A DNA stretch of 64,000 nt from Carya illinoinensis. Its lineage: Eukaryota; Streptophyta; Magnoliopsida; Fagales; Juglandaceae. This document shows, in pieces, positions 33,366 to 43,296 of this stretch (the stretch's first letter is position 1; each line of letters opens with the position of its first letter). The notes below the pieces were generated by a model, which was not told the origin of the DNA, did no database searches, and saw nothing but the letters and a program-made list of their open reading frames with translations. The stretch spans positions 15,916,001 through 15,980,000 of the forward strand of contig NC_056765.1 of the NCBI RefSeq assembly GCF_018687715.1, written 5' to 3'. A program made the translations under genes and the position numbers.

Positions 33366-34329
33366 TGCCTCTGAATCAAACTAATCAATCCATACGTTCA
33401 TATATACCAATAAAACATTTCTCGCTTGAAAACCCAGTTTTCAAGATTTAACACAGGCATATGTGTGCACAATGCAATGCAAATGATACGACACCAAATA
33501 ACCAACAATTTCCAAACATCCATAACAACCAAACAAGCAACTCCGTCCTCAATCCATCCGAACCCCGAACTCCTCGGACTCAGTCCGAAATCAGCCAACC
33601 AACAACAAATAATTATTGTATGAGCAAAATATATTTAAATCTAAAAGTAGGGTTTGGAAAATACTTACAGCGCTATATGGTATTTTTCGAAAGCTCGCGG
33701 CGTTGCAAACGGCGGAAGAAAAGTAACGTAACAGTGTAATTTACACTGTGGCCTTGGGTAATAAATTACCCATTTTCGAACGGGGACAAACCAAGGCTTG
33801 GGATTGATAGGGAATGGTCTAGGGATGTTTATGAAGTTAAAGGAAACGAGTTTTGGCCATGGGTGGTGGTGGAAATGGCAGTCGAAGGCCGAAAAGGGGT
33901 TGAATGGAGTTGAGCTCGTGGGAGCTGCTCCGGCAACGGATAGAGGCCGGAAATGGGTGGCTTAGGTTGGCAAGAGGTAGGGGAAGAAGCTGTGAAGAGA
34001 TGGTGGCCAGAGGTGGTGCGACGGCACCGAAATCGGTGAAAAACCGTATGGCTTGGAGGAGCTCGTGGTGGCTAACGGTGGCTTGGATGGAGCTGGAACT
34101 TGGTGGGCATGTTCACCGGTGAGAGGGGAAGAAAACTGGGTGGGTGGTGTAGGCCACGCCACCGGCGAGCGGCGGTTCTGGGCTACGAAAGCAACCGGCA
34201 ACAGGGGAGAAAAACAGGCAGGTGCCGTGACTTCTAGGGGCTCGTGGCGGCTAACGGCTGGTCCGATGGCTCTGAAAATTGGTGGGGATGATCTCTAGTG
34301 GGAGGGGAAGAGCTGCTGCTGCGCACGAG

Positions 34330-34435
34330 GAGAGGGAAAACAGGAAGAAAAAGAAGAAGAAAAAGAAAGAAAAGAAAGAAAAGAAGAAAAAGAAAAGGAA
34401 AAAGGGAAAAAGAAAAAGAGAAGAAAAGAAATGAG
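34330..34435. repeat. A/G-rich tract in 3' LTR of beta
   Basis: AAGAAG/GAAAAA-type low-complexity run. Counterparts are at about 42000-42085 (5' LTR) and, as C/T, at about 38380-38490 in gamma. Lys/Glu or Phe-rich open frames here are compositional. Confidence 0.85.
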
Positions 34436-34730
34436 GTCCAATCCTCACTTCTGGAGTCCAACAACTGATCCAACGAAAATAAGTTTAAAAGCAATAAAAC
34501 TAAGAAAATATTTTAAAAACAACGTAAAGCTAAAATATAATAATTAACTAGTAAAAGCAAACTATTTAATTTTAAATCCAAAGACAAGCTAAAATAAATT
34601 AAACAGCAATTTAAATTCAACAGCAATTAAAATCCAATTAAAATCTGATAATTTAAAATAAAGGAACTATTATATTAATTAAATTAAAATATTCCTTTAG
34701 TGAAAATACACGTAAAAACGTGGTGTCACA

Positions 34731-34747
34731 TCCTCCCCCCTTAAAAT
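34731..34747 (-). promoter_or_regulatory. Polypurine tract of element beta
   Basis: Plus strand TCCTCCCCCCTTAAAAT, that is ATTTTAAGGGGGGAGGA on the element strand, directly before the 3' LTR. It primes plus-strand DNA synthesis. The next bases of the element strand, upstream, can be read as a remnant of the Pol C-terminus (NFENEIYFKGG-like), which is typical of chromoviruses. Confidence 0.85.
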
Positions 34748-37700
34748 AAATTTCATTCTCGAAATTTGTGAGATCAATATCAGCGCCAAGCAGGATACAA
34801 TACGCAGCTCAGAGTATACTTGAGAAAATCATACCATCAGTCATTTCCACACAAGTATGATTAAAGCTCTCTCCAATTATACTCCTAAAGCAATTCCATC
34901 ATATTCGTACTAGTCTCCCAGCGACGCATCACGTCTAGAACTCCTAAAGCAGCCACGTAAACCGGAATCACCATATCGTCAAGAACTTCAAAACCACACC
35001 CAAGAAAATTCTAAAAATTATTACTTCTTAGAATGAATTGTATTAACCTCAATCAACCTTCATGCTATATCATTGAAACTTTCATTGTATACTATAAACC
35101 ATCAATAAACATAATTTGCCCAAACAAAATATTACTCTCCAATTACAAGCACCTTCTCGAAATTTTAAGTCATCACTATTTGCTCAAAATCAGCACACCT
35201 AATTATCTCCAAAATATCACGTTTCCATGTGCACTCTGATAACTCGCCAAAAAGCAAAAAGACTATATCCACATAAATTAACACCCCTGAGTACAAGCTA
35301 ACTCTAACACCTGGAAGCAAGAAAATCCTTTACCACATTTTGATAGAAAATAAAGTCTCCCAAAATCATGAACTATCACTCCTATTGCTCAATTATCTCT
35401 AGCTACCTTAATTAAATCAAAATTCCGCAACGACACCCATGATCATCAACAAAGAAGACGATATCAATCAATTGCAACCTTCCAAATTAAAAACAAGTAT
35501 CATTATCTCAAAATACGCCAATCTCATCTAAGATAAAGAACATAGGGCTCGAATCCGTCCCGACCAATTAATAAAGCACCTATAACTCCTACCTAACAAC
35601 TTACACTTTCAAGATCATCACCTAAATTCTAAATATCGTCTAATTTAGAGATAACTAAATTCATTACGAACCATGATTAAATTCACCATAACCTTATTTA
35701 ACCCTTCTTGTAAACTCACTTACCTACTTCTATTCTCATAACCCTAATATTAGCACGACTATTTCCTTCAATTGCATACAAAATTAAATCTCAAGATAGG
35801 CAATGCTATTCAAACCTCCAATCCATCAAAACTATGGCACTACCCTCCTGACTCCTACTACTTATTACTTTACGTACCTGTTTAGGCTAATCATCGTTGA
35901 TTCCCAAACTTCCACTTTCAAGATTTTATTATCCACTACACATGGCGACCCAACAATCTCTCTTCAAGTTAAATAAAATGTCTATAATTCTCCCAATTGG
36001 ACACTCAAACTCCAAAGGAAAGCATAGCCTCAAAATTTAAATTCCTATGTGACCTCAAGTCACAATTAATTCTTGAAGATAGTCTCAACAATAAATGCCA
36101 ACCATCACTCCAATTGATAACCCACTTCAACTGTACACTCCGATCAACTCACTAAGAACTCGAAGTTAAAATCTATTGAATTTAATATTATCACATCTAA
36201 TCCACTTCAGTACTCACCAAAGCCACTTCTCTCAAGCCAAAAAGAGACTACGATTTGCACTCTCCGAAATCCATGCACCCTCACCACCACTATAAATGGA
36301 TCTCATGTACCCTTAGCTAAGATCAATAATCATTCTAATGTATAAGTGATCCATCACTTCCATTTCCAACATCCGTACCTTATCCACAAAATAAAAAAAA
36401 TTTCATTTCCCAAAACCTGCATCATCTATTATCCTCAACTCGGTATGAATCAATCCTAAAACTTGCCACTATAACCTCGAGCTATAACAATTATTGCCAA
36501 CCCACATTCCATTGAATAACATGCTTTGACTGAACGCTCCAATCGATTCACCACTATCACATGTCGATCTCATACATCCTTAGCCGAAACCAATAGTCAT
36601 TCCAACGTACAAGTAATCCATTACTACTATTTCCATCATCTGGACTTATATCCGCAAATCAACATGAATCATTCCAATATCTGCTTAACTTATACCCTTA
36701 ACATCAGCAAATAGTTATCGATTAAAGCTTTGTACTGAAAATGACCTTAAACCTGCTAATAATCCGTTCCCAAAAGTCTTTGGAACATAAGGTCTCAACT
36801 TCAATCGAATTCAATACCAACAATTAAACTATTGCTTCCAAAACCTCAATGGATCTGTTTCTTCCGAACTGATAAAAATCATTTCCTAAAATCGATTACT
36901 ACAACCTCGAGTTAACAATAGTCATTTTCTGAACTAAGTCAATATCTACAATCCTCAAAGAAGTATATGAGCTAAATCATTACTTTCCATTCTCAAAGAA
37001 ATGTACCCCAGAAAAAGTTCATATTATTAGCTAAACTCTTATCAGCCCCATTTTAATGGTTGCAAACTAATCACTCTCCAGAGTGGATTAAGCTAGCACC
37101 CCAAGTCTATAAAACTAAGAACTCAACTCTTATTATAAATTGGTCCTTCAACTCTGCAATTCTAAAACCTTAAATCAAATAAGAATAATTTCTAGAATTT
37201 CTAAGATCAATGAGCTTACACCCCATAATAGAACAATCGGCTCCCAAAGCTTTTAAAATCTAATACATTAACGGATAATAAATCATTTTCTGAAATCCTC
37301 GAGATTGATGGCTTTAATCCAAAACATTCACCTTAAAACTTGTAAATTTTAAAACCCCAATTGCCACCAAATTGTTCATCCAAATCAACGAAATTTAAAA
37401 GTTGAAATTTAATTATTTCCCCCAAACTTGTCGAACCTAACACCTTAATTACCAAAATCTTATTTCCTAAAATCTATAAGGCCTCAAACCTTAGATAAAA
37501 TTATCTTAAACCAATCCTTAAAGTTCGTTGAACCTACACTCTCCTATTCTATAGCCTCATTGCATAAATTCTACAAAACCTAAGACCTCAACCATCTTAA
37601 GCGACTTAAAGCTAACTCCCCTCCTTAGTTGTAACTTACATTCCTACTTCCAAGAGATTGCCTAATCCATGTCGTTCCCTTCTAGCCACAATATTATAAA

Positions 37701-38080
37701 AGTAACCCACCTCTATAAAATTCAACCCTACTACACTAAGTATTTTTTTCCTATCAACAACATTCTCGATAGTACCGTCCTCCTGCCATAGCACAATCCT
37801 CAACCCCACTTTTTTTTTTAACTCCGGACAAAACAAAACAAAACAACTTAAAACAAAATAAATAAAACAAATAAAACAACATACTTGCAATTCAAATAAA
37901 ATAAAATCAAACCAAACCAAGTCAAATGGAAATAAATAAAATAAATTCAAATCAAATAAAATCGAATCAAGTTAAAGAAAAACAATTCAACTTAAATAAA
38001 TTAAAATAATTTTAACACAAGCTTTTAAAACTTTCTGGTACTCCACCTATGGGATATATGGTTTTACCCAGAGCCGAACT
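34748..38080 (-). mobile_element. Internal region of element beta, non-coding
   Basis: About 3.3 kb, AT- and CA-rich on the plus strand, with no open frame resembling gag, protease, RT or integrase on either strand. Blocks recur in degenerate form: 36297-36380 resembles 36565-36660 (GATCTCAT, CCTTAGC, AATAGTCATTC, AGTAATCCAT), and 36110-36160 resembles 36505-36555. It seems to have grown by internal duplication and to be moved only in trans. Confidence 0.65.
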
Positions 38081-38092
38081 GCTCTGATACCA
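38081..38092 (-). promoter_or_regulatory. Primer-binding site (tRNA-iMet type) of element beta
   Basis: Plus strand GCTCTGATACCA, that is TGGTATCAGAGC on the element strand, two bases from the LTR end at 38095. This is the standard initiator-Met primer site of plant LTR retrotransposons. Confidence 0.92.
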
Positions 38093-38167
38093 CCTGTGAC
38101 GCCCCCAAATCCCCATGCACGGACACGGAGAAATTGAGACGTCCGGATGATGACATCACGGGTCACC

Positions 38168-40243
38168 TGTGATGACCCGCTTTTGAGTGTATTTTCGCTG
38201 AAATGGTTGTTTTTATTTTAATTAATATATTAGTTATTTATTTTAATTTATTTGCGTTTTAAAATTGTTAGTTTTTAATTTAATTGATGTTGTGTTTTAT
38301 TTCTTTTAGTTGTTTACAGTTTTTAATATCTTCGCAGCGGTTTAGTGTTGTTTTTCCTGGACTGAGGATTAGACCTCGTCTTTTCCCTACATCTCTTTCC
38401 CTTTTTCCTTTTCTTTTTCCTTTTTCTCTTTTTCCTTCTTTCTTTTTCCTTTCTTTTTCTTTTTTTTCTTTCTTTTCTTTTTCCCTCTCTCTCCCCACGT
38501 CGACCCCCTGGCCTCTCTCTCTCTTCTCTCTCCCTCACGTCGGAAGCCTCTCACCCCCGATCTACCACCGTTCGGCCACCGTGTGGCTCACCGCCGGCAC
38601 CGTTCGGTTCGTCTCCCTCCGGCGCACCTCCCCACCGAAACTCACCCCCATCCGGCCGGCCGTTTGGCCGGAAAACCTCTTTAAAGCCCGCACGGCTTTG
38701 GCTCCGATCCGCCGCCGTCGCTCCACCTTCGGCCACCATTTCTTCACCACTTCATCACTGGTCCTTTGCCGTCCTAACCCACCTATTTCCGGCCTCCAAC
38801 GACCACCGGAACAGCTCCTACGAGCTAGCTTTCCTTTCTGGGAAATCCGGCCTCCCACCGCCGTTTTCGCCGCCACCCACGGCCAACCACCACTTCCAAT
38901 AGCTTCACAATCATCCCTAGACCATTCCCTATCAATCCCAAGCCCTAGTTTGTCCCCGTTCAAAAGTGGGTTTTTCACAACCCACAGCCACAGTGAATTT
39001 TCACTGTGACATTGCTTTTTCTCCTCCGTTTGCAACGCCGCGTGTTTTCTAAAATTGCCATATAGCGCTGTAAGTATTTTCCAAACCCTATTTTAAGATT
39101 TAAATATATATTGCTCTTTCAATAATTTATCTGCTGGTTGGTTGATTCCGGACTGAGTCCGAGGAGTTCGGGGGTCGGATGGATGGAGGACGGAGTTGCC
39201 TGTTTATTTGATTTGAGTTGTTGGATTATTTTATTATGCATTGTTATGGCATTGCATGGTGCATGCACGTGTGTTTGTGAAATAGTGTGAAAAGCCTGTG
39301 TATTGGCGTAAGTGGTCTTACGTGTGCGTGTGTATCACGACCCCAAGCCGAGATGGGGTATTATCCCTGTGGAGCTCCTCTGGTCACTCGGGAGCGGAAT
39401 AAACTGAGTGATGTCCCCTGGGTTGTCGCTAGACGATGGGAGTGGGGGCTAGGGGTTGCTTGGCTACGAACGCGCCGGGCGCGGAACCGGGCATCGCCCT
39501 ACGCACCGACTCCGTGGCCCTTCGCTGGTGAGGGCTAGAGGATGCTTGGCTACGAACATGCGGGGCGTGGAACTGGGCATCGCTCGTTAAGTGTCACATG
39601 CGTGGTGGTACTCTACGATGTGGCACTGGAGCCAGGGTGTGCGGATGACCCCTAGGGAAGGTCATGGCACATACGGATAAAATGGTTTCTGTTTCTGGTT
39701 TGAGATGAGTAAAGGCCAAATGTGACTTTTGGCGTGTTTTTCGGAAAGGATGTGTTTTTGGGCCAAATGGGGTTTTTGGCGTGTGTGGAAAAATCGTGTT
39801 TTATGGGCTTTGTGCATTGGGCATGTTTCATGCATACTGTTTGAGTTCTATGTGTTTTTATCTGGTAGTGCTTGGGTTTTACTTACCTGCGGTACCATTT
39901 TTGGTTCCGTAGCTTTTGGTGCAGAGTTGGAGGACGAAGAGGAGGAGGCTGAGCCCGAGGATGCGGCTCCCCCGAGTTGCTGATGCTATGCTTTATATTT
40001 GGTTTAAAACTGTATTTGTGTTTTTTGTAATATTTTATTTATGTATGTTTTAAACAGCTTGTATTACGTTGAGAAAAATTCTGGTACTTAGTTATGACTT
40101 TCGTTATCCGCTGCATGTTTCTTTGTGCACATATGTTGCCTTGCACACACTCGGCACCCGTCGATAGGATGGTGACCCGGGTTGTCACCATCCGGACGTC
40201 TCGATTTCCCCGTGTTCGGGCGTGGGGATTTGGGGGAGTCACA
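38168..40243 (+). mobile_element. Solo LTR gamma, same family as beta, inverted
   Basis: Starts TGTGATGACCCGCTTTTG and ends GGATTTGGGGGAGTCACA, with the exact TSD TCACC on both sides. Its sequence is the reverse of the surrounding LTR with moderate divergence: it shares the C/T tract, the CGGACTGAGTCCGAGGAG block and the acidic-tail ORF. Inserted 73 bp from one edge of the beta 5' LTR, it pairs with 40249-42364 as a palindrome with arms of about 2 kb and a centre of about 80 bp. Confidence 0.9.
39729..39983 (+). CDS. Conserved short ORF in LTR (gamma copy)
   Basis: An 84-residue frame with a Trp/Phe/Cys-rich hydrophobic centre (CILFEFYVFLSG, then VLLTCGTIFGSVAFG) and the tail ELEDEEEEAEPEDAAPPSC. 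The same frame is kept in both LTRs of beta. The first codon is not a convincing start (a better ATG at 39747 gives a shorter protein). On the other strand CAG/GTAAGT at the equivalent place of the beta LTRs is a perfect donor consensus, so the conservation might instead be for RNA processing. Function unknown. Confidence 0.3.
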   Translation: MACFSERMCFWAKWGFWRVWKNRVLWALCIGHVSCILFEFYVFLSGSAWVLLTCGTIFGSVAFGAELEDEEEEAEPEDAAPPSC

Positions 40244-40436
40244 TCACCACCCTATCGGCGTGCCAAGTGTGTGTAAAATCGATGAATGTGCACGAGAAAT
40301 ACGCAGCGAAAAGCAAAGTCAATAACTAAGTACCAGAAATTTTCTTAATTCAATACAAAGCTGTTCAAAACATACAAAATAAAACATTACAAAACACAAA
40401 TATAGTTTTAAACCAAATAACAAAACTTTAACAACT

Positions 40437-40640
40437 TCAGCACCCCGGAGGAGCCGCATCCTCGGGCTCAGCCTCCTCCTCCTCATCCTCAATCTCTGCA
40501 CCAAAATCTACGGTACCAAAAATGGTGCCGTAGGTAAGTAAAATCCAAACACCACCAGACAAAAACATATAAAACTCAAACAATATGCATGAAAGGATGC
40601 CAATACACAAAACCCATAAAATCATATTTTTTCCACGCAC
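40437..40640 (-). CDS. Conserved short ORF in LTR (beta 5' LTR copy)
   Basis: A 67-residue frame beginning MRGKNMILWVLCIGILSC, with a hydrophobic middle and the tail EIEDEEEEAEPEDAAPPGC. It matches the gamma and 3' LTR copies almost throughout. It lies inside the LTR, in the element's sense orientation, so a transcript of the element would contain it. Whether it is translated is unknown. Confidence 0.3.
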   Translation of the reverse strand: MRGKNMILWVLCIGILSCILFEFYMFLSGGVWILLTYGTIFGTVDFGAEIEDEEEEAEPEDAAPPGC

Positions 40641-40763
40641 GCCAAAAATCCCATTTGGCCCAAAATATATCCTTTAATCAAGTCCTCGCCATTATCCTAG
40701 ATAATGGCCCAAAAACCAATCTCGCCATTTTCCCAGAAAATGGCCCATTAACCAAACCATTAG

Positions 40764-40975
40764 AGCACTGTAGGCAGGAATCACAGGCGGGACTCTACCA
40801 CCATACCTGCTCACCACCATCCCTACGCGCGCACCGTAGGCGAGACTCACAGGTGGGACTCTACCACCATCCCTGCTTACCACCATCCCTACACCGTGTG
40901 CACCATAGGCAGGAATCGCAGGCGGGACTCTACCAACATCCCTGCTTACCACCATCCCTACACGTGCCTCTGAAT
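40764..40975. repeat. Minisatellite in 5' LTR of beta (three units)
   Basis: CAGGCGGGACTCTACC (one unit reads CAGGTGGGAC) at 40784, 40850 and 40919, with spacings of 66 and 69 bp. The units are longer than the 50-bp spacing in the 3' LTR. Confidence 0.8.
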
Positions 40976-41999
40976 CAAACCAATCAATCCATACGTTCAT
41001 ATATACCAATAAAACATTTCTCGCTTGAAAACCCAATTTTCAAGATTTAACACATGCATATGTGTGCACAATGCAATGCAAATGATACAACACCAACTAA
41101 CCAACAATTTCCAAACATCCATAACAACCAAACAAGCAACTCCGTCCTCAATCCATCCGACCCCCGACCTCCTCGGACTCAGTCTGGAATCAGCCAACCA
41201 ACAGCAAATAATTATTGTAGGAGAAAAATATATTTAAATCTAAAAGTAGGGTTTGGAAAATGCTTACAGCGCTATATGGTATTTTTTGAAAGCTCGCGGA
41301 GTTACAAACGGCGGAAGAAAAGCAACGTAACAGTGTAATTTACACTGTGGTCGTGGGTAATAAATTACCCATTTTCGTACGGAGACAAACCAAGGCTCAG
41401 AATTGATAGGGAATGGTCTAGGGATGTTTATGAAGTTAAGGGAAAAGAGTTTTGGCCTTGGGTGGTGGTGGAAATGGCGGTCGAAGGCCAAAAAGGGGCT
41501 AAACGGAGTTGAGCTCGTGGGAGCTGCTCCGACAACGGATCGAGGCCAGAAATGGGTGGTTTAGGTTGGCAAGAGGTAGGGAAAGAAGCTGTGAAGAGAT
41601 GGTGGCCGGAGGTGGTGCGACGGTGCCAGAATCGGTGAAAAACCGTATGGCTTAGAGGAGCTCGTGGTGGCTAACGGTGGCTCAGATGGAGGTGAAACTT
41701 GGTAGGGATGTTCTCCGGTGAGAGGCTGGATGGGTGGTGTAGGCCATGCCACCAGCGAGCGGCAGTTCTGGGCTGTGAAAGCAATCGGCGACAGGGGAGA
41801 AAAACAGGCAGGTGCCGTGACTTCTAGGGCTCGTGGTGGCTAACGGCTGGTCCGATGGCTCTGAAAATTGGTGGGGATGATCTCTAGTGGGAGGAAAAGA
41901 GAATGGTGGGGGTGGTGTACAACATAGCTGCAGGAAGGCAGCGCACCGGGCGGCGACGAAATGAAAAGGAGAGCTGTTGCTGCGCACAGGGAGAGGGAA

Positions 42000-42085
42000 A
42001 ACGGGAAGAAAAAGAAGAAGAAAAAGAAAGAAAAGAAAGAAAAGAAGAAAAATGAAAGGAAAAAGGGAAAAAGAAAAAGAAATGA
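42000..42085. repeat. A/G-rich tract in 5' LTR of beta
   Basis: AAAGAAGAAG/GAAAGAAAAG run, counterpart of 34330-34435. Confidence 0.85.
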
Positions 42086-42364
42086 AATGAAATGAGGTCC
42101 AATCCTCACTTTTGGAGTCCAACAACTGATCCAACAAAAATAAGTTTAAAAGCAATAAAACTAAGAAAATATTTTAAACATAACATAAAGCTAAAATATA
42201 ATAATTAACTAGTAAAAACAAACTATTTAATTTTAAATCCAAAGACAAGCTTAAATAAATTAAACAGCAATTTAAATTCAACAGCAATTAAAATCCAATT
42301 AAAATCTGATAATTTAAAATAAAGGAACTATTATATTAATTGAATTAAAATATTCTTTCAGTGA

Positions 42365-43007
42365 CAAGTGCCTTATTTCGTTGTTGTAGAAGATCCACTA
42401 TTCTTCTTGTCTACATGTGTTCTTTGACTGCTACTTTCTTTTAATTATTGTTTAATGCTTGGTGCTTAGTTCATTTGTTTATTTGGATGAAAATAGGGGA
42501 GTTAACTGTGAATGTCATTGCAATCAAGGCCAGCATTCATCTTCTTTTTGATCATCAGCTGCTGGTTCAAAATCTTACTGCGTAGGTAATTCTAGGTAAC
42601 TTAAATTTGTTTGGATTTCTCATGCATACATGATAGCTAAGGAAGCTAGTTAGTGTTTTATGTAAGCCTATGTTGCATATCTTGTTTTTGATGACATGAC
42701 CTTCTGCATTGAATTGGCATTTTGACATTAGCGGTTGCATGCTTTTTCCGTAATCATTTTTTATAAGTAATATATATTTATTAATAAGGACAATGGCACA
42801 ACCCAAGTACACAACTAGGTACATGAGAGACACCTAGTTAGTAGAAGAAGCTCTTTCCCAAACCATATGGGTCACTTCCATATGATTTTAGGGGATTTAA
42901 TCATAGCTAGTGCATTGCATCAAAGTTAACTTTGCATGTCAAAAGACCTTTTATGTTAGCAACAACTACCTGGAAAGTGTGTTATGCCTTTTTTGTCCAC
43001 AGTAATG
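42365..43007. other. Unique-looking flank with a LINE tail
   Basis: After the truncated LTR, 42365-42600 looks non-repetitive and has exon-like signals: TTGTTGTAG at 42384 and GATGAAAATAG at about 42487-42497 resemble acceptors, and GCGTAG/GTAATT at 42582 a donor. No protein family is recognised. Parts could be the other side of the host locus entered by element beta. 42755-42850 is a LINE 3' tail, listed separately. Confidence 0.35.
42755..42850 (-). mobile_element. LINE 3'-tail fragment, minus strand
   Basis: Read on the minus strand: GTGTACTTGGGTTGTGCCA, then TTATTAATAAATATATATTA, then CTTATAAAAAA. This is the usual 3' end of plant L1 elements (GTACTTGGG...AATAAA...poly A). A 5'-truncated copy with no coding part. 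Confidence 0.6.
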
Positions 43008-43296
43008 TTATTATTTGAGTAATGCTAATGGAGGGAAAGGAATAATTGGAATTTTGAAGATTATAAAAAGATGGTGCCAAGTCAAGCATCTTTTGTTCAA
43101 AGTCCAATACCATTGGATGGATGCTCAATCTTGTTTTCCTTTGTCAATGAAACATACTCTGGCTTTGAGTGTTAGGAATTTTCTATTATATTTTCTTAAT
43201 GATTAGGTTTATATCATGTATATAGCTTGTATACTTATATACCGCCTTTTTTCTTATAAATAAAGTTTTGACTTCTAAAAAAATTATTGTTTGAGT
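43008..43296 (+). mobile_element. 263-bp truncated LINE tail with TSD
   Basis: TTATTATTTGAGT (43008-43020) and TTATTGTTTGAGT (43284-43296) are a 13-bp TSD with one mismatch. The insert 43021-43283 ends AGCTTGTATACTTATATACC, then TTATAAATAAAGTTTTG and a short A-run, the normal 3' end of a plant LINE. It is a severely 5'-truncated copy. Confidence 0.75.

Larger units (their letters stand above)
32660..34730 (-). repeat. 3' LTR of element beta (2071 bp)
   Basis: On the plus strand it starts TGTGACGCCCCCAAATCC and ends GTGGTGTCACA, next to the PPT. It contains a two-unit minisatellite (33255-33365), a region coding a short acidic-tailed ORF on the minus strand (ending near 32925), and an A/G-rich tract (34330-34435). 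Confidence 0.87.
32660..42364 (-). mobile_element. LTR element beta, LARD-like, minus strand
   Basis: On the minus strand: 5' LTR (42364 to 38095, interrupted by gamma), a 2-nt gap, a tRNA-iMet-type PBS (38081-38092), an internal region of about 3.3 kb, a polypurine tract (34731-34747) and a 3' LTR (34730 to 32660). The LTRs are visibly more than 90% alike over the stretches I compared. The internal region has no gag or pol, so it resembles a large retrotransposon derivative moved in trans. The outer end of the 5' LTR lacks about 25-30 bp present in the 3' LTR, so the TSD cannot be confirmed. LTR termini recall Tekay/Del chromoviruses. Confidence 0.85.
38095..42364 (-). repeat. 5' LTR of element beta, interrupted by solo LTR gamma
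   Basis: 38095-38167 and 40249-42364 together make one LTR; TCACC at 38163-38167 and 40244-40248 flanks the inserted gamma exactly. Without gamma it is about 2.19 kb, and the last 25-30 bp at the outer edge (near 42364) are missing relative to the 3' LTR. It differs from the 3' LTR by a three-unit minisatellite and an extra segment of about 80-90 bp near 41895-41975. Confidence 0.85.

Noticed and set aside
33246..33370. CRISPR-like spaced repeats
   Set aside because: Repeat spacing is irregular (50, 66, 69 bp), the organism is a plant, and the units belong to an LTR minisatellite.
34053..34494. Gly/Trp-rich and Phe-rich frames in the beta 3' LTR
   Set aside because: Compositional, from GGTGG-rich and A/G-rich LTR DNA; disrupted in the other LTR copies.
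38284..39035. 241-residue plus-strand frame and 157-residue minus-strand frame
   Set aside because: Both are in solo LTR gamma over the C/T tract and a GC-rich part. They do not stay open in the beta LTRs, so no selection is apparent.
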